Part shown: positions 22,191 to 28,216 of the stretch, one piece after another
Layout of the letters: each line of letters begins with the position of its first letter
How positions within the stretch are numbered: position 1 is the stretch's first letter
NCBI GenBank assembly: GCA_036517695.1
Contig: DATDVC010000038.1
Location: 1-29,910 of the forward strand
Source: DATDVC01 sp036517695
GTDB lineage: Bacteria > Patescibacteriota > Minisyncoccia > Phycocordibacterales > WO2-35-19
Direction: 5' to 3'
DNA: 29,910 nt
The notes under the pieces: model-generated
What the model saw: the letters and a program-made list of their open reading frames with translations, nothing else
What the model was told of the DNA's origin: nothing
Database searches by the model: none
Program-made: the position numbers and the translations under genes

Positions 22191-22727
22191 TTATTTTTTG
22201 AGTTGAGAAAGAGCTTTAATGGTCGCTCGGGCAATATTTAGCTTATTTTTCGATCTAGACAAAATTTTGGCAGAAACCTGACTGACTCCAGCAAGCTCTA
22301 GAACAGTCCTCACGGCGCTTCCGGCTACGACTCCTTTGCCCGGAGCCGGCAAAAGCTGGATCCTGGCGCTTGAATACTTGGCCTCAACCTCATGAGCGAT
22401 CGAGCCGTGCTTGGTAAGAGGAGCGGTTATCATGTTTTTTTTGGCAGATCTGACGGCTTTGTCAACAGCTATCGGAGTATCTCCCGCCTTGCCAATACCA
22501 ACTCCTACTCTGCCCTTTTTATCTCCAACCACCACGGCGATACTGAAGCTGAATCTTCGGCCTCCGGCAATAACTCTTGTCACCCTTCTAATGCTTATGA
22601 TCTTGTTGTCGAACTCCTGTCTCACTCTTTCTGGACGCCTCGAAGGTCTGCGCTCATTTTTGCGCCTTCCCGAATCGCGAGACGAATCTTTTGTTCCTAT
22701 TTCTTTTTCTTTTTTCTGTTCAACCAT
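22191..22727 (-). CDS. rpsE: 30S ribosomal protein S5
   Basis: A 178-residue protein with an S5-type double-stranded RNA-binding N-terminal domain (IISIRRVTRVIAGGRRFSFSIAVVVGDKKGRVGVGIGKA, about residues 43-82) and a C-terminal domain (SARIQLLPAPGKGVVAGSAVRTVLELAGVSQVSAKILSRSKNKLNIARATIKAL). There is a basic N-terminal tail of about 40 residues. The protein contributes to decoding accuracy. Gene order L18-S5-L15 is as in the spc operon but without L30. Confidence 0.97.
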   Translation of the reverse strand: MVEQKKEKEIGTKDSSRDSGRRKNERRPSRRPERVRQEFDNKIISIRRVTRVIAGGRRFSFSIAVVVGDKKGRVGVGIGKAGDTPIAVDKAVRSAKKNMITAPLTKHGSIAHEVEAKYSSARIQLLPAPGKGVVAGSAVRTVLELAGVSQVSAKILSRSKNKLNIARATIKALSQLKK

Positions 22728-22732
22728 ATCAA

Positions 22733-23080
22733 TTAAAATTTAAGACCGCCTTCCCTTGCCCCAAGAGCCAGAGCGGAAACGGAACCTGTATAAATATATC
22801 CGCCACGATCAAACACAACACTGGAAACTCCCTTGGACTGCGCGTTTTTGGCTATAATCTTTCCCGCTTCTCTGGCTTTTTCCATTTTTGTTTTGGCTTT
22901 CAGACCCTTGCTGGTAACTGATGCGAGAGTAACGCCTTTTGTATCGTCTATTATTTGAGCGCTTATGTACATATTTGACTTAAAGACAGAAAGTCTCGGC
23001 ACCGCAGAAGTCCCAAATACTTTGGCTCGTATTCGCTTTCTTCTTCTCTCTCTTTTTTCTTTTTTTATCTTTGTATCCAT
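22733..23080 (-). CDS. rplR: 50S ribosomal protein L18
   Basis: A 115-residue protein that binds 5S rRNA. It has a basic N-terminus (KKEKRERRRKRIRAKVFGTSAVPRLSVFKSNMYISAQIID) and the conserved C-terminal GVSSVVFDRGGYIYTGSVSALALGAREGGLKF, equal to the family's FDRGGYxYHGRVxALAxxAREGGLxF. Length is normal. It lies 9 bases after rplF and 5 before rpsE. Confidence 0.97.
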   Translation of the reverse strand: MDTKIKKEKRERRRKRIRAKVFGTSAVPRLSVFKSNMYISAQIIDDTKGVTLASVTSKGLKAKTKMEKAREAGKIIAKNAQSKGVSSVVFDRGGYIYTGSVSALALGAREGGLKF

Positions 23081-23089
23081 AACTTTTTA

Positions 23090-23623
23090 CTAAACACTCT
23101 TCTTGCCTTGTTTCCTTCTTATAACCTCATCATGGTATCTGAAGCCCTTGCCTTTATACGGCTCTGGTTTTTTTAAAGCTCTGACTTTTGCCGTAAAGCT
23201 TCCTACGCTTTCTTTGTCGACACCCTCTACGGTAATGAGATTCTTTTCGGCTTTAACTGACAAACCGCTTGGTATTGACACTTCAACCTGATGCGAAAAT
23301 CCGAGAGAGAGGATCAATTTGTCTCCGGTTACTTGAGATTTGTATCCCACACCCTCGAGAATCAGCTTTTTTTCAAAACCTTCATTTACGCCCTTGATCA
23401 TATTTTTTATATGAGAGGCGTAAGCGCCCCAAAGAGCTCTGGTCTCGTTTGTCTCGCGCACCGGAGATACGTTTATGATTTTTCCTTCGACAGAAATATT
23501 TATCTCCGGACGAAAATCTCTTTCCAAAGATCCTTTTGGCCCTTTAACAGAAAGACGGCCAGCATTAAACTGAACTTCAGTCTTGTCACTTACCGGTATT
23601 CCTTTTTTTCCTATTCTACTCAT
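23090..23623 (-). CDS. rplF: 50S ribosomal protein L6
   Basis: A 177-residue protein starting MSRIGKKGIPVSDKTEVQF, with SVKGPKGSLERDF, the NMIKGVNEGFEKKLILEGVGYKSQV segment and the conserved C-terminal PEPYKGKGFRYHDEVIRRKQGKK. It binds 23S rRNA near the factor-binding site. The ATG at 23623 is chosen because it gives the family start and shares one base with the rpsH stop (TAATG); the in-frame alternative two codons upstream is inside rpsH. Confidence 0.97.
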   Translation of the reverse strand: MSRIGKKGIPVSDKTEVQFNAGRLSVKGPKGSLERDFRPEINISVEGKIINVSPVRETNETRALWGAYASHIKNMIKGVNEGFEKKLILEGVGYKSQVTGDKLILSLGFSHQVEVSIPSGLSVKAEKNLITVEGVDKESVGSFTAKVRALKKPEPYKGKGFRYHDEVIRRKQGKKSV

Positions 23624-24015
23624 TACCAAATATTAAATAAAAACTCTCCGCCCAAGTTCGCCTTCTTCGCATCCATATCAGCCATTATGCCTTTTGGAGT
23701 GGAAAATATCGACAAACCAAAACCTCTCTTAAACTTTTTTATATTTTTCGATTTTTCATAAATCCTGCGCCCGGGCTTTGAAATCCTTTTTACTTCACTC
23801 ACAAGGGGCCTGCCATTTTCTCCATAAAGAAGTTCAATGTTTAAATAATCGGCTTTGCCTTTTGATTTCTTTTCAAATTTTCCGATAAAACCTTTGGTAT
23901 GCAAAACTTCCGCCACCGAGAGCTTTACCTTTGAAAAAGGCACAGAGACAGAGGGCTTGCCAACTCTGCTAGCATTTTTAATCCTTATTATAAAATCTCC
24001 TATTGGGTCGTTCAT
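23623..24015 (-). CDS. rpsH: 30S ribosomal protein S8
   Basis: A 130-residue protein: MNDPIGDFIIRIKNASRVGKPSVSVPFSKVKLSVAEVLHTKGFI at the N-terminus and SKPGRRIYEKSKNIKKFKRGFGLSIFSTPKGIMADMDAKKANLGGEFLFNIW at the C-terminus, both standard S8. It binds helix 21 of 16S rRNA. The 130-bp gap upstream, after rpsN, contains its own TATAAT box, so it may have a promoter in addition to the one before rpsN. Confidence 0.97.
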   Translation of the reverse strand: MNDPIGDFIIRIKNASRVGKPSVSVPFSKVKLSVAEVLHTKGFIGKFEKKSKGKADYLNIELLYGENGRPLVSEVKRISKPGRRIYEKSKNIKKFKRGFGLSIFSTPKGIMADMDAKKANLGGEFLFNIW

Positions 24016-24032
24016 TCTGTTTGAGTCGAGAA

Positions 24033-24038
24033 ATTATA
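24033..24038 (-). promoter_or_regulatory. Possible internal promoter before rpsH
   Basis: A perfect TATAAT on the minus strand lies 17 bases before the rpsH ATG, giving a leader of about 10 nt. No good -35 match is seen. Confidence 0.4.
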
Positions 24039-24106
24039 CTCTTTTTTGTATCTTTCCCGTCTGGTATTACTTTTTATTAATTCAAATCTTTTAATTTTGA
24101 TTTCTG

Positions 24107-24144
24107 AATTCGTAGCAATTCGTTAACTTATTCGTTACTTCGTA
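24107..24144. repeat. ATTCGTTA-type tandem repeat in the rpsN-rpsH gap
   Basis: Four related units in 38 bases: ATTCGTA, ATTCGTTA, ATTCGTTA and TTCGTA, separated by 3-4 bases. It begins immediately after the rpsN stop codon and occupies a third of an unusually long gap in an otherwise tight operon. Confidence 0.65.
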
Positions 24145-24145
24145 T

Positions 24146-24331
24146 CTACCACGAGGACTTCTTTACCCCCGGAATCTTGCCTTCGTTGGCAAGCTCCCTA
24201 AAGCAAATCCTGCAAAGACCGAAGTCTCCAATATAAGCTCGGCCTCTTCCGCACTTGAAGCAACGGTTAACAGCCCTTGTTGAAAATTTGGGCTTTTTAA
24301 GGCTTCTCGCTATAACTGACTTCTTTGCCAT
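24146..24331 (-). CDS. rpsN: 30S ribosomal protein S14, type Z (zinc-binding)
   Basis: A 61-residue short S14 with the zinc ribbon C24-x2-C27 and C40-x2-C43 (RCFKCGR and GLCRICFRELA) and the C-terminal signature EGKIPGVKKSSW. It is located in the head of the small subunit. It is the first ribosomal gene of this cluster; rplE, rplX and rplN, which usually precede it, are replaced by uvrB. Confidence 0.97.
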   Translation of the reverse strand: MAKKSVIARSLKKPKFSTRAVNRCFKCGRGRAYIGDFGLCRICFRELANEGKIPGVKKSSW

Positions 24332-24340
24332 TGCCCAATA

Positions 24341-24369
24341 AAGCTACCAAATATCTTAAAAGGAGTCAA
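24341..24369 (-). promoter_or_regulatory. Promoter of the ribosomal protein operon
   Basis: TTGACT (24364-24369), 17-base spacer, TG-G-TAGCTT (-10 at 24341-24346), on the minus strand between uvrB and rpsN. The -10 ends 9 bases before the rpsN ATG, so the leader would be 0-3 nt. It makes the ribosomal operon independent of uvrB. Confidence 0.6.
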
Positions 24370-24383
24370 TGGTCTAAAAAACC

Positions 24384-26456
24384 TTATTTTACAGATATTT
24401 TTTCCAGTTCTTTGATTTCATCGCGCAAAATGGCGGCGGTTTCAAAGTCCAAGATTTTAACAGAGGCGTTCATTTGTTTTTCCTTCTGTTTTATGAGCTT
24501 TTGGAGATTTCTAAGCCCTGAACTTGTCGAAGGGTTTAGATTTTTGGTGTCAACAGCCAAAAGAGCGCCGACTGTTTTCTTGTGCTTGGCTTGAAGCTGA
24601 TCGGTGATATCTTTGATTTCTTTTTTGATGGTTTGCGGAGTGATGCCATGCTCTTCGTTATAAGCAATTTGCAAGTTTCGCCTGCGCAAGGTTTCGTCGA
24701 TCGCCCTTTGCATCGAGCCGGTCATGTGGTCGGCATAAAGAATCACCCTACCGTCCACATTGCGAGCCGCCCGACCAATGATTTGTATTAAAGATGTCTC
24801 GCTCCTTAAAAATCCCTCTTTATCAGCATCCAAAATACCAATAAAGGATACTTCGGGAAGATCAAGCCCTTCTCGAAGCAGATTGACGCCGACCAAAACA
24901 TCAAACTCGCCTTTTCTAAACTTGGTTAAAATCTCAATACGCTCGATCGTTTTGATGTCACTATGCAAATATTCGGCTTTTATTTTGGCTCGCCCTGAGC
25001 CAGTCGAAGGGTCCTTCAAGTATTCAGAAAGGTCCTCTGCCATTTTTTTGGTTAAAGTGGTAGCTATCACTCTCCCTCCCTTTTTCACATCTTTTATGGC
25101 TTCTTTGATAAAATCTTGAATTTGGCCGGGGTAGCCGGAAGAGGAGCTTTCCCGAGCAGACACTGGTTTGACTGAAACCTCCGGATCAATAAGCCCGGTT
25201 GGTCTGATGACCTGCTCGGCCACACCACCACTCCCGCTTTTCTCCAATTCGTATTTACCCGGAGTTGCGGACGTGTAAATTATTTGCCCTACCCGCTGGC
25301 TAAATTCCTCAAACTTAAGAGGTCTATTGTCTTTGGCGGAAGGCAATCTGAAGCCATGCTCTATGAGAGTTTCTTTCCTTGAGGCATCACCAGCATACAT
25401 CCCTCCTATTTGAGAAACGGTAACGTGAGACTCGTCGATAATAGTCAGAAAATCCGGTTTTCCGTCTTTTGTTTTCGGAAAATAAGAGAGCAGGGTGTGG
25501 GGCGGCTCGCCAGCGTTGCGACCGTCAAAATGCCTCGAATAATTTTCTATACCGGTGCAGTAACCAACCTCCCTTATCATAGACATGTCGTAGCCGGTCC
25601 TCCTCTTCAATCTGTCGGCTTCGAGAAGCTTGCCCTCTTTTTCAAATTTCTTAAGCTGGTTCTGCAATTCCGCTTTTATGTCCTTCAGGGCGCGATTTCT
25701 TTCATCTTCCGGAGTGATGAAATGCTTCGCCGGGAATATGTAAAAAGATTCTGGAGCATTCAAAACCTCTCTAGTTATCGCATCAATTTTTTCTATCTTT
25801 TCTACCCTATTTTCTATTATTTCTAACCTGTAGACTTGTTTTTCTGACACCGGCATGATTTCTATAGTGTTCCCAATCGCCCTGAAAGTGCCGGGTGAAA
25901 GATCGGCATTTGTGCGTTCGTAATGCACATATATAAGCTTACGCAAAAATTCTCCACGCTCCACCTTGTCGCCTTTTGAAACTTTTATATTCACTTTCTC
26001 ATATTCTTCTGGAGACCCCAAACCATAAATGCAAGAAACGGAAGCGACGATGATCACATCCTTTCTTGTAAGAAGAGCTTCGGTCGAAGCGTGTCGCAAA
26101 CGTTCGATCTCTTCGTTGATCATTGCCTCTTTTTCTATATAAGTATCGGTCACCGGCATGTAAGCTTCCGGTTGATAGAAGTCATAATAGGAAACAAAAT
26201 AATGCACAGCGTTCTCCGGGAAAAACTCCCGATATTCTTGAGCCAATTGCGCCGCCAGTGTTTTGTTGTGGGCAATAACCAAAGCCGGTTTGCCTATCTT
26301 TTCGATCACATTCGCAACGGTAAAAGTCTTGCCGCTTCCGGTCACCCCAAGAAGCGTTTGGTGTTCTCTTCCGTCTTTTACCCCCCTTACCAACTTTTCG
26401 ATAGCTTTTGGTTGATCACCGGCCGGTGGAAATTTGGAACTAATTTTAAAATTCAT
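24384..26456 (-). CDS. uvrB: UvrABC system protein B
   Basis: A 690-residue damage-recognition helicase of nucleotide excision repair. It has Walker A GVTGSGKTFTVAN (about residues 37-49), the damage-probing beta-hairpin region HYFVSYYDFYQPEAYMP, DESHVTVSQIGGMY, the helicase motif QIIGRAARNVDGRVILYAD, and a C-terminal UVR motif (ILDFETAAILRDEIKELE) for UvrC contact. Two short in-frame additions, PSTGSG (about 482-488) and PSTSSG (about 641-647), are encoded by copies of one interspersed repeat. Start MNFKISSKFPPAGDQPKAIEKL at 26456 fits the family; a longer reading to 26516 would run through the upstream terminator. An extended -10 box lies 6 bases before the ATG. Confidence 0.97.
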   Translation of the reverse strand: MNFKISSKFPPAGDQPKAIEKLVRGVKDGREHQTLLGVTGSGKTFTVANVIEKIGKPALVIAHNKTLAAQLAQEYREFFPENAVHYFVSYYDFYQPEAYMPVTDTYIEKEAMINEEIERLRHASTEALLTRKDVIIVASVSCIYGLGSPEEYEKVNIKVSKGDKVERGEFLRKLIYVHYERTNADLSPGTFRAIGNTIEIMPVSEKQVYRLEIIENRVEKIEKIDAITREVLNAPESFYIFPAKHFITPEDERNRALKDIKAELQNQLKKFEKEGKLLEADRLKRRTGYDMSMIREVGYCTGIENYSRHFDGRNAGEPPHTLLSYFPKTKDGKPDFLTIIDESHVTVSQIGGMYAGDASRKETLIEHGFRLPSAKDNRPLKFEEFSQRVGQIIYTSATPGKYELEKSGSGGVAEQVIRPTGLIDPEVSVKPVSARESSSSGYPGQIQDFIKEAIKDVKKGGRVIATTLTKKMAEDLSEYLKDPSTGSGRAKIKAEYLHSDIKTIERIEILTKFRKGEFDVLVGVNLLREGLDLPEVSFIGILDADKEGFLRSETSLIQIIGRAARNVDGRVILYADHMTGSMQRAIDETLRRRNLQIAYNEEHGITPQTIKKEIKDITDQLQAKHKKTVGALLAVDTKNLNPSTSSGLRNLQKLIKQKEKQMNASVKILDFETAAILRDEIKELEKISVK
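24516..24534. repeat. Interspersed repeat (TTCGACnnGnTCAGGG type) inside uvrB, copy 1
   Basis: CCCTGAACTTGTCGAAGGG on the plus strand. It matches the second copy at 16 of 19 positions and encodes NPSTSSGL in the linker before the UVR motif. Confidence 0.85.
24993..25011. repeat. Interspersed repeat (TTCGACnnGnTCAGGG type) inside uvrB, copy 2
   Basis: CCCTGAGCCAGTCGAAGGG on the plus strand. It encodes DPSTGSGR, inserted in the helicase domain between SEYLK and the conserved YLHSDI strand. Confidence 0.85.
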
Positions 26457-26462
26457 GGAGAA

Positions 26463-26471
26463 AATATAGCA
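26463..26471 (-). promoter_or_regulatory. Extended -10 promoter of uvrB, leaderless spacing
   Basis: TG-C-TATATT on the minus strand ends 6 bases before the uvrB ATG. It begins 10 bases downstream of the T-rich tail of the preceding RNA's terminator, so uvrB is transcribed separately. No LexA-like box is evident. Confidence 0.6.
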
Positions 26472-26480
26472 TGGAATTGG

Positions 26481-26525
26481 AGACAAAAGGAAAGGCGCTC
26501 GCATGCTTCCAGACATACGAGCGCC
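26481..26525 (-). terminator. Strong Rho-independent terminator upstream of uvrB
   Basis: On the minus strand a 12-bp stem (26514-26525 with 26494-26505, one T-G wobble) with an 8-base loop, followed by TTTCCTTTTGTCT. The wobble would be a C-A mismatch in a plus-strand transcript, so minus is the favoured direction. Confidence 0.75.
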
Positions 26526-26792
26526 ACCGGGTACAGAACGTCGAAACCAGAGGGGGTTATGGGTTAGCAGAACGATCTCTGCTGAAAAAGGAGCAACGAG
26601 GTTTACGAGCTAGCGACAAGCGCTAGTCGTTAATTCCACCACAATAGCAACAGCTTACGAAAAGCTGACATTTCCCTAACTCGCCTTGTAGAAGTTGAAC
26701 TGGAATTGATGGAACTTTTTCTTCAGTATGCGTGGGGGCGCGGCTCGGAGGATTGAGTGCGCCCCCGTCTCTCTCGTCAGCTGACTAATTCT
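26482..26792 (-). ncRNA. Candidate structured non-coding RNA of about 310 nt upstream of uvrB, unassigned
   Basis: Bounded by a near-consensus promoter (26799-26827) and a strong terminator (26481-26525), with no plausible ORF. Hairpins, in transcript order: GGGGGCGC/GCGCCCCC (26759-26766 with 26734-26741) with an inner CTC/GAG; CAGCTT/AAGCTG (26662-26667 with 26651-26656); a 10-bp stem with one bulge (26621-26630 with 26605-26615); AGCAGA/TCTGCT (26578-26583 with 26566-26571); then the terminator. The length suits tmRNA or RNase P RNA. However, the tmRNA-like TGGTTTCGACG lies near the 3' end with no tag ORF after it, and the RNase P core motifs were not found. It may be a lineage-specific RNA. 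Confidence 0.6.
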
Positions 26793-26798
26793 AGTTTG

Positions 26799-26827
26799 AT
26801 AATATTTAAAGACACAATTAAAGTCAA
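26799..26827 (-). promoter_or_regulatory. Promoter of the candidate non-coding RNA
   Basis: TTGACT (26822-26827), 17-base spacer, TATTAT (26799-26804) on the minus strand. No start codon follows at leaderless distance and no ORF follows at all. Predicted RNA start is near 26792. Confidence 0.7.
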
Positions 26828-26837
26828 ACACTTATCC

Positions 26838-26880
26838 ACATAAAAATAATAGGGCTAGGGAGGTCAGTTCCCCCTAGCCC
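26838..26880 (-). terminator. Rho-independent terminator downstream of tgt
   Basis: On the minus strand GGGCTAGGG (26872-26880) pairs perfectly with CCCTAGCCC (26852-26860) around an 11-base loop, followed by TATTATTTTTATG. It ends transcription from tgt or from the small structured element between them. Confidence 0.75.
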
Positions 26881-26884
26881 ATTG

Positions 26885-26940
26885 AGAACTCACGACCTCT
26901 ACGTCTTGGAGGAAACGTCTTTGGTGGTCGGAGAAGCTCT
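26885..26940 (-). other. Hairpin element between tgt and its terminator (3'UTR or small RNA)
   Basis: A long imperfect hairpin: outer 6-bp stem 26935-26940 with 26885-26890 (includes a G-U pair only on the minus strand), inner CGACC/GGTCG stem (26926-26930 with 26893-26897), and an ACGT/ACGT pairing above. With the terminator it makes a structured unit of about 100 nt with no ORF. A weak promoter-like TTGACT is present near the tgt stop. Confidence 0.4.
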
Positions 26941-26978
26941 AGGACTACTATGGACTTATATCTAAAAAAGTCAAGAGT

Positions 26979-28172
26979 TTACTGTGGATAATATTTGTCA
27001 AGAAATTTCTGTTTATATTCGAAAAAATTGTCATTCAATATTGCCTCTCGCATCTTGTCCACCATATTTATTATAAAACGCAGATTGTGAATGGAGGAGA
27101 GAGTTGCCCCGAGCATTTCCTTTGCTCGAAAAAGATGCGAGAGATAGGCCGCAGAATAATTTTGACATGAATAGCAGTCGCATTCTTCATCGATTGGTCT
27201 TAAATCTTCTTTAAATTTTGCGTTCAAAATATTTATCCTGCCTTTTGTAGTATGAAGGGTGCCATTCCTCGCCATACGGGTCGGCGCCACGCAGTCAAAA
27301 AGATCGCATCCGTTCTCAACCGCTAAAAACAAATCCATCGGTTCTCCAACCCCGAGCAAGTGGCGGGGTTTTTCTTTTGGCAGTATTTCATTTACCCAGC
27401 GCACAGCAGTCGCCATGTCTTCTTTTATAAAAGTGCCACCAATGCCAAATCCATCGAAAGCGAGTGCTGAAATTTGTCTGGCGCTCATTCTGCGAAGCTC
27501 TTCATGTCTGCCTCCTTGGACAATACCGAACAATGCCTGCGGTTTTGAATTTTCAATTTTGAATTTTGAATTTTCAATTAGGCAACGTTTGGCCCACCTT
27601 TCGGTTCTTTCGATCGTTTCTTTGATCTTTTCAAAGCTCGCGTGCGGAGAAGTGAATTCATCAAGCGCAAAGATAATATCCGCCCCAATATTGTGTTGAA
27701 TTTGTATGGATTTCTCCGGAGAAAGAAAGTGCTTGCTCCCATCTATGATTGATTTAAATTCCACGCCTTCTTCGTTTACTTTCGCCGCCTTTTCTTGTTT
27801 TGTCTCCATTGTCAAATTTTCCGGCGCGTCTTTGCCGATAAACTTTCCTATACCTTCACCATAAGCCACACCAAGCGAAAATGCTTGGAATCCACCAGAG
27901 TCAGTCATGGTGGGGCCTCCCCAATTCATCATCTCGCCCAGACCTCCCATATTTTTCACTTCTTCATCCCCTGGTTCTAGATAAAGATGATATGTATTTG
28001 CAAGCACAACTTGAGCACCCGCGCTTGCAACCTGTTCGGGTGTAAGAGATTTTACGGTGCCTTTGGTTCCGACTGTCACAAAAGCCGGTGTTTTTATTTC
28101 CCCGTGAAATGTTTCCAAAACAGCGGCTCTGGCAAGAGAACCTTTTAGCTCTTTTTCTATTTTAAACTGCAT
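26979..28172 (-). CDS. tgt: tRNA-guanine transglycosylase
   Basis: A 397-residue TIM-barrel enzyme exchanging guanine-34 of tRNAs with GUN anticodons for a queuosine precursor. Recognised: MTDSGGFQAFSLG (catalytic Asp region), EGVEFKSIIDGSKHFLSPEKSIQIQ, LFGIVQGG, GVGEPMDLFLAVENGCDLFDCVAPTRMARNG with the nucleophilic Asp, and the zinc site CDCYSC....YLSHL. Compared with bacterial Tgt there is a longer segment after FSLG (about residues 100-135). There is also an in-frame repeat insertion IENSKFKIENSK (about 198-209) just before QALFGIVQGG. The start is followed upstream by GGAGAAGG, a plausible ribosome binding site contributed by a palindromic repeat. No other queuosine gene lies in the window. 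Confidence 0.95.
   Translation of the reverse strand: MQFKIEKELKGSLARAAVLETFHGEIKTPAFVTVGTKGTVKSLTPEQVASAGAQVVLANTYHLYLEPGDEEVKNMGGLGEMMNWGGPTMTDSGGFQAFSLGVAYGEGIGKFIGKDAPENLTMETKQEKAAKVNEEGVEFKSIIDGSKHFLSPEKSIQIQHNIGADIIFALDEFTSPHASFEKIKETIERTERWAKRCLIENSKFKIENSKPQALFGIVQGGRHEELRRMSARQISALAFDGFGIGGTFIKEDMATAVRWVNEILPKEKPRHLLGVGEPMDLFLAVENGCDLFDCVAPTRMARNGTLHTTKGRINILNAKFKEDLRPIDEECDCYSCQNYSAAYLSHLFRAKEMLGATLSSIHNLRFIINMVDKMREAILNDNFFEYKQKFLDKYYPQ
27547..27580. repeat. ATTGAAAATTC-type interspersed repeat inside tgt
   Basis: Reiterated GAATTTTCAATTTTGAATTTT words on the plus strand encode IENSKFKIENSK in frame. The block shares the ATTGAAAATTC core with the tandem repeat at 2447-2478. Confidence 0.75.
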
Positions 28173-28174
28173 AT

Positions 28175-28216
28175 CCTTCTCCCTCTCTTAATGTAAGAGA
28201 GGGCTGGGGTGAGTTA
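28175..28216 (+). repeat. Interspersed palindromic repeat (TTAATGTAA family) between tgt and the FKBP gene
   Basis: A 10-bp perfect stem (28181-28190 with 28194-28203) with ATG loop, then CTGGGGTGAGTTATT. The tail supplies the FKBP stop codon, and the other end supplies the purine-rich stretch before the tgt start. It fills the whole 41-bp gap. Confidence 0.85.

Noticed and set aside
22600..22650. TCGAAGG word in rpsE, like the uvrB repeat
   Set aside because: Only 7 bases match, and the encoded residues belong to the normal basic N-terminal tail of S5.
26530..26545. ACAGAACG on the plus strand, like a conserved RNase P RNA segment
   Set aside because: The other core motif (GAGGAAAGTCC) is absent and the position is at the wrong end for a plus-strand RNA.
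26520..26560. TGGTTTCGACG on the minus strand, like the start of tmRNA
   Set aside because: It lies only about 80 nt before the uvrB start, at the 3' end of the candidate RNA; no tag reading frame follows, no GGG acceptor strand precedes it and no TTCGA...CCA arm is seen in an order fitting standard or permuted tmRNA.
26605..26650. Possible tag-like peptide frames and a TCCACCA word on the plus strand
   Set aside because: The frames are explained by the 10-bp hairpin symmetry, and TCCACCA is not preceded by a T-arm.
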